From Lentzea nigeriaca (GTDB lineage Bacteria; Actinomycetota; Actinomycetes; Mycobacteriales; Pseudonocardiaceae): DNA of 64,000 bases. A model generated the notes under the pieces. That model saw only the letters and a program-made list of their open reading frames with translations, did no database searches and had not been told where the DNA came from. The stretch is from NCBI RefSeq assembly GCF_016907955.1, contig NZ_JAFBCX010000002.1, forward strand, positions 868,001 through 932,000, given 5' to 3'. Positions 1-8,283 of this stretch are shown in pieces. Each line of letters begins with the position of its first letter. Within the stretch, counting starts at the first letter, position 1. The position numbers and the translations under genes are program-made.

Positions 1-360
1 CGACTCGCCTTGGCCGTTGGTCGCCATCACCTGTGCCACGGCGAGACCCGGTCCTGCGGGGATGGTGAGTTCCTTGCGCCACGGCAGGCTGACGGCTTCG
101 GCCTTCTCGACGGTGTTCGTCCCTTCGACGGCGAACCTGATCTCGGGTGCCCTGCCTCCAGGGCCGGTGACCTCGTAGACCACGGTGTGGGTGGTCGGAA
201 CGGGCGCGGGGTCCCCGGCGGTGATGCCCCAAGCCGCCGCCGCGACGATCACGACCACGGCGAGGCCGGCCGTCGCGGACCGCCAGGCGCGCCGGTGGCC
301 TCGGCCGGTGGCGGGAGGCTTCAGCGGATCGGCTTTGCGGGTGCTGATGGCGGACGGCAT
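1..360 (-). CDS. MmpS-family membrane protein (3' end outside window)
   Basis: Reading the complement from the ATG at 358-360 gives 120 codons that stay open to the window edge, so the C-terminus is missing. After about 25 basic and polar residues there is one hydrophobic segment (residues about 28-42, rich in A, V and I), then an extracellular stretch with VVYEVTGPGG, a run ending IRFAVEG, LPWRKEL and ATNGQGES. This order (VxYEVTG, LPW, N-terminal single TM) is typical of MmpS transport accessory proteins, which in mycobacteria work with MmpL RND exporters. A purine-rich GAGAG lies just upstream of the start. An MmpL partner would be expected beyond the left edge but cannot be seen. Confidence 0.8.
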   Translation of the reverse strand, partial: MPSAISTRKADPLKPPATGRGHRRAWRSATAGLAVVVIVAAAAWGITAGDPAPVPTTHTVVYEVTGPGGRAPEIRFAVEGTNTVEKAEAVSLPWRKELTIPAGPGLAVAQVMATNGQGES

Positions 361-874
361 ATCCCACCACTCTCTCTTGTTGGGGGATTCGGGTATTGCT
401 GGTGGGGCGTCGTTACGTCCGGACATGGTGGCAGCCATGCGGATGTTTTGGCCAGGTCCATTCGGGGAATAAGTTTCCTGACCTGCACTCTCGAATGGCC
501 TTCGAAACCGTCGGGTGTCAACTTTGAAAAGCAAACACCTGTCACTTGGTGTGCAGTTGACGGGCCCGTTCGATGCTGCTCTGACCTGTGCATATGCGCA
601 TCGGTGGGCGGTAGGCGTGATGTCGTGCATTGGGTGGCACGGAATATCTCGTTAGGTCTTTGTCACATCGCCGCAGGGCTGCGAGTGCGACCCAGTTGAC
701 AGACCGTTAACGTTCGGGTAATTCCTCGGACATTGGCCGCACGACTATTTAGGTGTCTTCACGTGGCGGCGGCGCTGCTGGACGCTAATGCGGAGAAACG
801 AAACCCTCAGCTGGGTTTGTTTGTCATGCGTGGAGTTTTCCGATGTGCCGCAACAGGTGTCAGAAGGGAAATCG
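361..874. other. Divergent intergenic region, no gene
   Basis: About 510 bases separate the minus-strand MmpS-like gene from the plus-strand copper gene. I see no convincing coding sequence. It holds the promoter at 696-724 and a near-perfect palindrome at 587-600 built on GCATATGC. The roughly 145 nt between the predicted transcription start and the ATG at 875 would be an untranslated leader. Confidence 0.6.
696..724 (+). promoter_or_regulatory. Sigma-A-type promoter for the copper cluster
   Basis: A perfect TTGACA at 696-701 is followed, after exactly 17 bases, by TAATTC at 719-724. This is the best-matching housekeeping promoter in the window and points at the cupredoxin gene. Transcription would begin near 731. 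The symmetric GTTAAC in the spacer could be part of an operator. Confidence 0.65.
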
Positions 875-3607
875 ATGCGCTCTCCACACCTATCACGCAT
901 GTTCTCGTCAGGGAGGCGACCGCGCGGGGCAAGAGCACTCGCGTTCGGCTCCGCGTTGGTGGTCGCCCTGACCGCGATCGGGCTGAACACGCCGGCGGCC
1001 ACCGCGGCCACGGTCTCGGTGTCCATGCAGAACCTGCAGTACAACCCGGCGAATTTGAACGTGAACGTCGGTGACACCGTCAGGTGGACCAACAACGAGA
1101 CCAACGGTGTCGTTCACAGCGTGACCGGCGGTCCGCTGTCCTCGGACGTGAACCCCGGCGAGTCCTACTCGTTCACCTTCACCTCCGCCGGCACCGTCAA
1201 CTACCACTGCCGTTTCCACCCGGACATGCTCGGGTCGATCGTGGTCGGTGGAACTACGCCCACGACCACAACGGGGCCGACAACCACCACCACAGCGCCC
1301 ACGACCACAACGGCGCCGACGACGACGAGTACCACGAGTTCCAACACGCCCGCCCCGACGACGACCACTGGTTCGGGTGGGCTTCCGATCGGTGGCGGAC
1401 CTCTGCCGGTGTCGTTCCACCTCACCGACAACCAGGGGTCCTGGTACGACACGAACCTGAACCTGTTCGGCACGAAGTCACTCGCCGTGGCCGAACTGCC
1501 GCGGGTGAAGACCGGCGGGCTCATTCCCGGCCTGCCGCTGAACGGTGTTCCGCTGCTGGGCAACGGCGCTCTGCTCGGTTCGGACGCGAGCAACCTGCTC
1601 AACGGTGATCTGGCGCGGTTGACGCAGCTGCCCTTCACCGGCACGCCGCTGATCCAGAGCCTCGGCGTGGATCCGGAGAAGCTGCTCGGGCTGGACAAGC
1701 TGCGCACGGCGATCGGCAAGGTCATGCCGCCGCTCGACCTGCGGACGATCAAGGCGAACACCCTGATCACGCAGCTGTCCCAGCAGATGGCGGCCCGCCC
1801 GGCCAACACGAAGACCGCGCTGACCGACCTGCCGGTCGGCGTGGAGCTGATGAAGGTGCTGGCCGACATCCAGAAGTACGTGCAGACCGCCACGATCAGC
1901 CTGCCCGTGACGGTGAACTTCGACATCTCGAACCCGAACGCGCAGTCGGCGCACACCATCACGAACCTGATCTGGCCGGAAGGGGCGCAAGGCTTCCCGT
2001 TCGACCAGCCGGGCGCCTTCGTCGGCAGCACGACCGCGCAGCTGACCGAACCCGGCCTCTACGCGTTCGTCTGCAAGATCCACCCGTACATGCTCGGCGC
2101 TGTCGTCGTGGACGACCCGCTCACGCCCGGTCTCGACTTCGGCAAGAAGCTCAAGATCAACAGCCGGGCGCTGAACGTCCCGTCCGACGCGGACATCATC
2201 TCGCAGCTGGTGCTCAAGTTCTTCAACATCACCGCGCCGAACAACTGGCAGAAGTTCAGCAACACCGAGCAACGGACGTGGAACCCGACGTTCCCGCCCG
2301 CGCCGATCCTGATGTACGACTCGAACGGGTCGCCGCAGCTCGTCCCGTTGCTGGACGCCTACTTCAAGAACAAGTTCGGCCTGCCGAAGACCCTGCCTGC
2401 GCTCAACCAGCGGCCGGGAACCCCCGGCGTGGGCGAGGTGTGGATCGACACCGAGCTCGAGAAGACGGCGGGCAAGACCAAGTCCGGCACCGCGACGAAG
2501 GTCGACGTCTCCACCTGGAAGGTCGACCGCAAGGTGGCGCTGCCCGAGGTCAACATGAACAACCCGCACAACATGTGGACCGACAAGGACGAGCGGTACA
2601 TCTACCAAACCGAGTGGTTCGGCAACAAGCTCGACGTCTTCGAGCGGGCGACCGGCAGGTTCGTCCGGCAGATCGAGGTCGGGCCTGATCCGTCGCACGT
2701 CATGACGAGGACGGACACCGACCAGCTGCACGTCGCGATCAACGGTGGCGCGTCGGTGGTCGAGCTCTCGCCGGGCGCCACGAAGATCGACCGGCGCATC
2801 CCGGTGCAGGGACCGGGTGAGAAGGTCGCGCACCCGCACGCCCACTGGATGACCGGTGACGGCACGACCATGGTCACGCCGAACGTCAACACCTACGACT
2901 CGACTGTCGTGGACATCGCGACCGGCAACATCCGCAAGGAGGCGACCGGTGAACTGCCGATCGCCACGGGCATCACGCCCGACGGCGCGAAGGCGTACGA
3001 GGCCAACTTCATGGGCGGGACGGTGTCCTGCATCTCGCTCAAGGCCGACGCGTGCAAGGACGGTGGTGCCACCGTACACAACAAGCAGATCGACCTGTGG
3101 CACAACTACGACCCGGTGGCCGGTGAACGCGGCTCGTTCGGCGGCCTGCCGATCCAGCTGCCGGTGAGCCCGGACGGCAACGCGCTGCTGGTGGCCAACA
3201 CGTTGACGTCGAACATCACCGTCATCGACCCGAAGACCGACGAGATCGTGAAGTGGTTGCCCTGCGACTCCGGTTGCCACGGCATCAACTACGGGGCGAA
3301 GAAGGGCGGCGGCTACTACGCCTACGTCTCCAGCAAGTTCGCCAACACGCTCGCGATCGTCGACATCGACCCGAACGGCGACGGCAGTCCGTCCGATGCC
3401 GCCGTTGTCGGAAAGATGGTGCTCGACGCGGCGTCGACCACCGCGTCGGACGACCAGGTCGTCGACCACATGGGAATGGGCGGTATGGGCGTGCTCGCCG
3501 TGCCGCTGGTCTACAACGGCTGGGCGCAGAGGGTGCCCAGCAATTCGGTGAACGACCAGCTGACCTGTCGTCAGCGGCACCCGCTCACCTACGGCACTGA
3601 TTGCTGA
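875..3607 (+). CDS. Secreted protein with two cupredoxin domains and a beta-propeller
   Basis: The 910-residue product starts at the ATG at 875, which has AGAAGGGA just upstream; an earlier in-frame start at 788 lacks this. A signal peptide with basic residues 13-20 and a hydrophobic core ends near ATAA (about 45). The first cupredoxin domain (46-126) shows type-1 copper ligands H81, C112, H115 and M118, with the short C-x2-H-x2-M loop of amicyanin. A Thr/Pro-rich linker (about 127-170) follows. A second cupredoxin-like segment has H360, C400, H403 and M406 in the same spacing. The C-terminal 380 residues form a YVTN-like propeller with many His (PHNMW, HPHAHW, CHG, DHMGMGG). Next to a multicopper oxidase, YcnI and CopCD, so it probably binds copper outside the cell; its catalytic role, if any, is unknown. 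Confidence 0.85.
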   Translation: MRSPHLSRMFSSGRRPRGARALAFGSALVVALTAIGLNTPAATAATVSVSMQNLQYNPANLNVNVGDTVRWTNNETNGVVHSVTGGPLSSDVNPGESYSFTFTSAGTVNYHCRFHPDMLGSIVVGGTTPTTTTGPTTTTTAPTTTTAPTTTSTTSSNTPAPTTTTGSGGLPIGGGPLPVSFHLTDNQGSWYDTNLNLFGTKSLAVAELPRVKTGGLIPGLPLNGVPLLGNGALLGSDASNLLNGDLARLTQLPFTGTPLIQSLGVDPEKLLGLDKLRTAIGKVMPPLDLRTIKANTLITQLSQQMAARPANTKTALTDLPVGVELMKVLADIQKYVQTATISLPVTVNFDISNPNAQSAHTITNLIWPEGAQGFPFDQPGAFVGSTTAQLTEPGLYAFVCKIHPYMLGAVVVDDPLTPGLDFGKKLKINSRALNVPSDADIISQLVLKFFNITAPNNWQKFSNTEQRTWNPTFPPAPILMYDSNGSPQLVPLLDAYFKNKFGLPKTLPALNQRPGTPGVGEVWIDTELEKTAGKTKSGTATKVDVSTWKVDRKVALPEVNMNNPHNMWTDKDERYIYQTEWFGNKLDVFERATGRFVRQIEVGPDPSHVMTRTDTDQLHVAINGGASVVELSPGATKIDRRIPVQGPGEKVAHPHAHWMTGDGTTMVTPNVNTYDSTVVDIATGNIRKEATGELPIATGITPDGAKAYEANFMGGTVSCISLKADACKDGGATVHNKQIDLWHNYDPVAGERGSFGGLPIQLPVSPDGNALLVANTLTSNITVIDPKTDEIVKWLPCDSGCHGINYGAKKGGGYYAYVSSKFANTLAIVDIDPNGDGSPSDAAVVGKMVLDAASTTASDDQVVDHMGMGGMGVLAVPLVYNGWAQRVPSNSVNDQLTCRQRHPLTYGTDC

Positions 3608-3625
3608 CACCACCCACCGCGAGAC

Positions 3626-3652
3626 GGGAAGCCGTTCGAGGAACGGCTTCCC
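3626..3652 (+). terminator. Hairpin after the cupredoxin gene
   Basis: A perfect 12-bp inverted repeat (arms 3626-3637 and 3641-3652) encloses a GAG loop, 18 nt after the stop codon. There is no U-tract, as is common in actinobacteria. Since the next copper gene begins at 3683, it may attenuate rather than end transcription. Confidence 0.6.
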
Positions 3653-3682
3653 GGCCCGCGGCTTCCCTGCGGGAGGCGACTC

Positions 3683-4666
3683 ATGTTCACAGAGTTGGTT
3701 AGACAGCGCAAATTTCTGCCGGTGCTGACGGTTCTGCTGTCCGTCCTGATCGCGCTGGCGGGCGTGACGGCGTCGAGCGTCCTGAGAGAGTCCACTGTGG
3801 ACTCGGTGCTGCCGGCCGCGGCGGGCGACGACCTCGGTGACGGGACCCACCTGGCCCAGTACGAGGTGGTGGGCGGCGTCAAGGTGTTCCGCCTGCGTGC
3901 GGCGCCCCTGGCGTGGGAGGTCTCGCCCGGCAACGTCCGGCAGGCCTTCGCCTACAACGGAACCGTGCCCGGTCCGGTCATCCGGGTCAACGAAGGCGAC
4001 ACGGTGCGCTTCATCGTCCAGAACGACCTGCCGGAGAGCACCTCGCTGCACTGGCACGGCATGGACCTGCCCAACGACCAGGACGGCGTGCCCGGTCTCA
4101 CCCAGCCAGAGATCGAGCCTGGACAGAGCTTCACCTACGAGTGGAAGGCGATCAGCACCGGAACCCATTGGTACCACTCGCACATGCACGGCGACCAGGA
4201 GGGCAAGGGGCTCTACGGCTCCCTGGAGGTGGTGCCCAGGCTCGGTGACATCGCCGCCGCCCGCGACTACCGGCTGATCATCGGGGACGGCCCGCTGGGT
4301 TTCGTGTTCAACGGCAAGAGCTTTCCCGCCACCGCGCCGTTGCGGGCACGGGTGGGTGAGCGGGTGCGCATCCGGCTGATCGGGTCGGGCCCGGAGATGA
4401 TCCACCCCATCCACCTGCACGGCGGTTACTTCGAACTGGTCGCGCAGGACGGTAGACGACTACCGCTGCCGCAGCAGATGGACACCGTGCTCGTCGGTGT
4501 CGGGCAGACCTACGACATCGTCTGGACGCCGACGAGGGTCGGCAAGTGGATGATCCACTGCCACATCTTCTCCCACGCCGAGACCCACACCGGGATGGCT
4601 GGGCTCGTGTCCATCTTCAACGTCGACCCGCCCGCGGTCGGCCTGCCCCTGCCCCTGGGCGGCTGA
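3683..4666 (+). CDS. Two-domain multicopper oxidase
   Basis: The 327-residue protein has an N-terminal hydrophobic segment (about 11-32), a signal anchor or uncleaved signal peptide. Copper motifs are clear: HWHG (123-126) and HWYHSH (162-167) in the first cupredoxin domain, HPIHLHG (241-247) and HCHIFSH (292-298) with M305 in the second. The Cys of the type-1 site occurs only in domain 2, which matches the 'type B' two-domain oxidases. The length is well short of three-domain laccases, again fitting a two-domain trimeric enzyme. It would oxidise Cu(I) or organic substrates with reduction of O2 to water outside the membrane. It follows the bicupredoxin gene and precedes ycnI, so a copper-detoxifying cuprous oxidase role is likely but inferred. 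Confidence 0.85.
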   Translation: MFTELVRQRKFLPVLTVLLSVLIALAGVTASSVLRESTVDSVLPAAAGDDLGDGTHLAQYEVVGGVKVFRLRAAPLAWEVSPGNVRQAFAYNGTVPGPVIRVNEGDTVRFIVQNDLPESTSLHWHGMDLPNDQDGVPGLTQPEIEPGQSFTYEWKAISTGTHWYHSHMHGDQEGKGLYGSLEVVPRLGDIAAARDYRLIIGDGPLGFVFNGKSFPATAPLRARVGERVRIRLIGSGPEMIHPIHLHGGYFELVAQDGRRLPLPQQMDTVLVGVGQTYDIVWTPTRVGKWMIHCHIFSHAETHTGMAGLVSIFNVDPPAVGLPLPLGG

Positions 4667-4719
4667 CCGTGGCGACCATCTGCGACAGCGCTGAATTCCC
4701 CACTGCGGAAGGAAAAACG

Positions 4720-5427
4720 ATGTCCCGGCCCGGCACCGTGCTCGTCGTCCTGGCGGCGTTCCTCGTCATCCTGTTCCCGTCGACCGCGTCGGCGCACGTC
4801 ACCGTCTCACCGGGCACCGCGGAACCCGGCGGCTACACGAGGGTGGTGTTCCGCGTGCCGAACGAGCGCGCGGACGCCTCGACGACGCGGCTGGAGGTGA
4901 TCTTCCCCTCCGGCCATCGGTTCGCTTCGGTGTCCGTGCAACCGGTTCCCGGCTGGACGGCGACCACCAGGAAGGAGAAGGCGGACGTGGCCGGCCAGTC
5001 GGACGAGGACTCCTCCGGTGAGGTCGTGACGGGCATCGTCTGGGAGGGCGGCACCGTCCAACCCGGACAGTTCCAGGAGTTCGGCGTCTCGATGGGAAGG
5101 TTGCCGGCGGCGAAAACCAAGCTGGTGTTCAAGGCGTTGCAGACCTACTCGAGCGGTGAGGTGGTCAGGTGGATCGACGTCCAGACCGACGGCGGACCCC
5201 GGCCTGAGCACCCGGCTCCGACGTTGTCGGTGGCCGCACCGCCGGTCGCCGCACCCGCCACTCCCGCCGCGGGAACCGACACGCTGGGCCGTGTGCTCGG
5301 CGGGGCCGGGCTGCTGGCCGGCCTGGTCGCGCTCGGGGTGTCGGTGACCGCGCGGCGGCGGCCGTTCGCACCGGACAGCGTTGCCGCGCAGGAGGAACCG
5401 GCCGTGAACGAGCCGGCGCGGGTCTGA
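4720..5427 (+). CDS. YcnI/DUF1775 copper-binding protein
   Basis: The ATG at 4720 is preceded by GCGGAAGGAA and gives 235 residues. A signal peptide ends at SASA, leaving a mature N-terminus of HVTVSP; in YcnI proteins this first His, with a conserved Trp and Glu, binds Cu(II). The body carries EPGGYTRVVFRVPNE and VPGW, both family hallmarks. A Pro/Ala-rich linker leads to one C-terminal membrane helix (about residues 190-210) with the basic tail RRRP. It lies between the oxidase and the CopC-CopD gene, the usual partner of YcnI, and probably passes copper between them at the outer face of the membrane. Confidence 0.88.
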   Translation: MSRPGTVLVVLAAFLVILFPSTASAHVTVSPGTAEPGGYTRVVFRVPNERADASTTRLEVIFPSGHRFASVSVQPVPGWTATTRKEKADVAGQSDEDSSGEVVTGIVWEGGTVQPGQFQEFGVSMGRLPAAKTKLVFKALQTYSSGEVVRWIDVQTDGGPRPEHPAPTLSVAAPPVAAPATPAAGTDTLGRVLGGAGLLAGLVALGVSVTARRRPFAPDSVAAQEEPAVNEPARV

Positions 5428-5433
5428 GAGCCA

Positions 5434-5470
5434 GCGAGGTCGACGGCTCTTCGCCGGCCGTCGACCTCGC
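5434..5470 (+). terminator. Perfect 14-bp hairpin between ycnI-like and copCD genes
   Basis: Arms 5434-5447 and 5457-5470 are exact complements around a 9-nt loop, beginning 7 nt after the ycnI-like stop. The next gene starts 35 nt later on the same strand, so this may lower expression of the downstream gene or end some transcripts. Confidence 0.6.
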
Positions 5471-5504
5471 GCCCTGCCACGTCATCCCGGTGAGAGGAAG
5501 AGCG

Positions 5505-7268
5505 GTGAACAACTTCGCGCGCGTGTGCATCGCGTTCGTCCTGGCGTTGCTGCCGGTGCTGGGAGTTCAGGGCGTTGCCAGTGCGCACGCCGTCGTCATC
5601 TCGACCAGTCCCGCCGGCTGGGCGGTGCTCGGCTCGTCGCCCACCGAGGTGTCGCTGACCTTCAGCGAGCCGGTGGAGCTCGGGCTGGCTACCGTGCGGA
5701 TGCTCGGGCCGGCCGGTGACACGATCACCACGGCCGCACCGGCACACGCCGGGGGCAGACCGGAAGTTCTCGTGGTCCCGGTGCCGAGGGCGCTGTCCGA
5801 CGGGACCTACACGGTGAACTGGCAGGTCACCTCCGCTGACACCCATCCGGTGCACGGTGCCTTCGTGTTCAGCGTGGGACAGCCGTCGACGTCGGCGGCG
5901 CTGCCGGCGCCGGCCCAGGCGCACACCGAAGCCGACCGGTTCGTGACGTTGTCGTACGGGCTGGCGCGGTGGTTGTCCTTCGCCGGGCTGGCGCTGCTGG
6001 CCGGAGCGGCGTTCTTCGTCGTGTGGTGCCAGGCCGGCGCCGTGGCCGGCCGCCGGGTCCGCCTGCTGATGTCGAGCGGGTGGTGGAGCCTGTTGGTGGC
6101 CACGGTGCTGGTGCTGCTGCTGTACGGGCCCTACGCCACGGGCCGGTCGCTCACCGCCGCGGCCGACCTGTCGCTCGTCGCGAACACGGCGAGCACGCGG
6201 CTGGGCGTCGCGATGCTTGCGCGCCTGCTGCTGCTCGGGCTCGTGGGCGTCGCCCTGCTGAGGTTTCTGCGCCGCGCCGGTGACAGCGAGGCAACCGATC
6301 TCCAACGCCGGCGCCGGGGCGTGGCGGTGCTGGCGGCGACCTGCGTGCTCGCCCTCACCTGGAGTGCCGCCTCGCACAGCGCAGCCGGTGACCTGGCCGG
6401 GCTGGCCCTGATGACCGACGCGGCCCATCTCACCGCGATGGCCGTGTGGCTGGGCGGCCTCGTCGTGGTCGGTGCCGTCGTGAGGTCCGCGGACGCGTTG
6501 GCGATGCGGGTGGCGGTGCCGCGCTTCTCCCAGGTGGCACTGGCGTCGGTCCTCGTACTGGTCGCCACCGGGGTGTTCCAGTCGTGGCGGCTCGTGGGCA
6601 CCCCGTCGGCCCTGGTCGGCACGTCCTACGGGCGGGTGCTGCTGGGCAAGGTCGCGGTGGCGGCCGTGCTGCTCGTTCTGGGAGCACTCGCCAGGCGCTG
6701 GGTCCAGCACCACTACGGTTTCCCCGTCGTCTCGCCCTCCGACCGCCGCCGGGCGGCGCGCGGGCCCGGCCATCACCAGGTGCGGCGGTTCGGGGCGGTC
6801 GTCGCCGCCGAGGCGGCGATCGCGGGCCTCGTGCTGGGGCTCACGGCGGTCCTGGTCGGCACCAGCTCCGCCGCGGCGGAACTGGCTGCGGAGAAACAGC
6901 AGGCCGAGGTGGCGCAGCCCGTGCCCGGTGAGCCCGTCATCGCGGACTTCGACACCGGCGGCGCGGCCGGGCGAGGCAAGATCGCGGTCGTCGTCGCGCC
7001 CGGCGCGTCCGGTGGCAACGAGGTGCACCTGGCGGTGCTGGACGAGCGCGGGAGCCCGAGGGACGTCGCCGAGGTGGGGGCGACGCTGAGCCATCCCGAG
7101 CGGTCACCGGCGCCGTTGGTCGTGACGTTGCGTTACAGCGGTTTGCCGGGACATTACATCTCAGATGCGCTCTCCCTGCCCGTATCCGGGCGTTGGGAGA
7201 TGTCGTTGAAAATTCGCACATCCGATGTCGACGAAGCCATTGTGCATGTGTCCGTGGGCATTCCCTGA
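5505..7268 (+). CDS. CopC-CopD fusion copper transport protein
   Basis: I choose the GTG at 5505 because GAGAGGAAG lies 5 bases upstream; a GTG at 5490 has nothing comparable. The 587-residue product has a signal peptide ending in ASA, then a CopC beta-sandwich starting at AHA, the N-terminal His that binds copper in CopC, with ADTHPVHG at its C-terminal edge. From about residue 140 there are eight or so hydrophobic helices of the CopD type, with a His-containing segment (SAASHS, DAAHLT). The C-terminal 130 residues form an extracytoplasmic domain. CopC binds copper outside and CopD moves it into the cell. It completes the copper run that starts at 875. Confidence 0.88.
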   Translation: MNNFARVCIAFVLALLPVLGVQGVASAHAVVISTSPAGWAVLGSSPTEVSLTFSEPVELGLATVRMLGPAGDTITTAAPAHAGGRPEVLVVPVPRALSDGTYTVNWQVTSADTHPVHGAFVFSVGQPSTSAALPAPAQAHTEADRFVTLSYGLARWLSFAGLALLAGAAFFVVWCQAGAVAGRRVRLLMSSGWWSLLVATVLVLLLYGPYATGRSLTAAADLSLVANTASTRLGVAMLARLLLLGLVGVALLRFLRRAGDSEATDLQRRRRGVAVLAATCVLALTWSAASHSAAGDLAGLALMTDAAHLTAMAVWLGGLVVVGAVVRSADALAMRVAVPRFSQVALASVLVLVATGVFQSWRLVGTPSALVGTSYGRVLLGKVAVAAVLLVLGALARRWVQHHYGFPVVSPSDRRRAARGPGHHQVRRFGAVVAAEAAIAGLVLGLTAVLVGTSSAAAELAAEKQQAEVAQPVPGEPVIADFDTGGAAGRGKIAVVVAPGASGGNEVHLAVLDERGSPRDVAEVGATLSHPERSPAPLVVTLRYSGLPGHYISDALSLPVSGRWEMSLKIRTSDVDEAIVHVSVGIP

Positions 7269-7311
7269 GCCGCGCGAGCGGTAATGACCCGCACGAACGG
7301 ATGGTGACGGC

Positions 7312-8151
7312 ATGTACCCCCAGGACGCTCGCAAGGTATCTCCGGATGTGCTGGAAGCCCTGCGGCGGCGCGCCGTCGCCGCGGTCGATTCGGGCCTTTC
7401 CCGCGCGGAGGTCGCGCGAATGCTCGGCGTGTCACGGCAGACGATCAGCGTCTGGCACCGCGAATACCGCACGAGGGGCGAAGAAGCGTTGCGGAGCAGG
7501 CGGCGGGGCAGACAGCGCGGTGAGCAGCTCGCGCTGTCGTACGCGCAGCAGCTGTGGACGATCAGGACGGTGACGACCTGCGGACCGGACGAGGTCGGGC
7601 TGAGCTACTGGCTGTGGACGAACCAGGCACTGGCGGAACTGGTCAACAACAGGTTCCGGATCGCCCTCTCGGCCACGACCGTGCGCAACTACCTCATCCG
7701 GTGGGGCGTGCTCCCCGAGTCCGTCCTCGCCAACCGGCCTGGCGGCGGTGAGGCGGATCCGGGGCACGCCGTGCCGGTGAGCGGGGAAACGCTGTGGATG
7801 CACAGCGCGCCCTTCCACTGGCTGACCGGTCCGCAACTGCACTCGGACGGCGCGTCGGCCTGCTCGGCGACCGATGGTCACGGCAACGCCATGTTGTACG
7901 CCGTGTCCGCTCGCGGCACAGTGCTGTTCCTCTGCACGCACGACCCGTTCGACGGCGCCCGGCTGACGGAGTTCTTCTCCAGACTGCTGCGCCAGCGCGG
8001 ACGCCGGCTCAACATCGTGCAGGGCTGGCGACCGACCCGCCGGGCCGACGTCCTCACCGCGTGGATGGAGCAGCGGGCCGGTGAGGTGTCGGTGCGGTTC
8101 GCGGTCGAGGACATGTCGTTTCCGGCGCCCCGGAGCGGAGACACCCGTTGA
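7312..8151 (+). CDS. IS630-like transposase-derived HTH protein lacking the DDE triad
   Basis: The 279-residue protein opens with two helix-turn-helix segments: LSRAEVARMLGVSRQTISVW (about 33-52) and a second around SATTVRNYLIRWG, as in the paired N-terminal domains of IS630-family transposases. The rest follows the IS630 core pattern, but the acidic residues are gone: the usual 'DE' strand reads LWMHSAP, the 'LVLDNA' strand reads LNIVQGWRP, and no NPIE-like Glu follows. No inverted repeats or target duplications were seen around it. It begins 43 bases after the CopCD gene on the same strand. A domesticated DNA-binding regulator, perhaps of the copper genes, is an inference; a decayed transposase is the alternative. 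Confidence 0.6.
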   Translation: MYPQDARKVSPDVLEALRRRAVAAVDSGLSRAEVARMLGVSRQTISVWHREYRTRGEEALRSRRRGRQRGEQLALSYAQQLWTIRTVTTCGPDEVGLSYWLWTNQALAELVNNRFRIALSATTVRNYLIRWGVLPESVLANRPGGGEADPGHAVPVSGETLWMHSAPFHWLTGPQLHSDGASACSATDGHGNAMLYAVSARGTVLFLCTHDPFDGARLTEFFSRLLRQRGRRLNIVQGWRPTRRADVLTAWMEQRAGEVSVRFAVEDMSFPAPRSGDTR

Positions 8152-8182
8152 CGATCCCGCCGGTCGGCGTGGTTCGGATGGG

Positions 8183-8200
8183 CGGATCCGTTTCGATCCG
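8183..8200 (+). promoter_or_regulatory. Candidate operator before the mannanase gene
   Basis: CGGATC and GATCCG form a perfect 6-bp inverted repeat with a 6-bp spacer, about 85 bases upstream of the mannanase start. Position and symmetry suggest a repressor site; no regulator gene is adjacent. Confidence 0.25.
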
Positions 8201-8283
8201 AAGTGGACCGTTCGGCGGAATGCCTTCTGCTGCAACGGTTTCAGGCTGTGTTGCAGTTGATGTGCAGCTCTTGTCAAGGTCGC

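Noticed and set aside
1478..4420. A very long open frame (980 codons) on the minus strand across the copper genes
   Set aside because: It is opposite the bicupredoxin and oxidase genes, which have signal peptides, copper motifs and good starts. High GC removes stop codons from the complement, and its product is R/V/D-rich without domains.
7312..8151. Intact insertion sequence
   Set aside because: No terminal inverted repeats or target-site duplication seen, and the DDE residues are missing.
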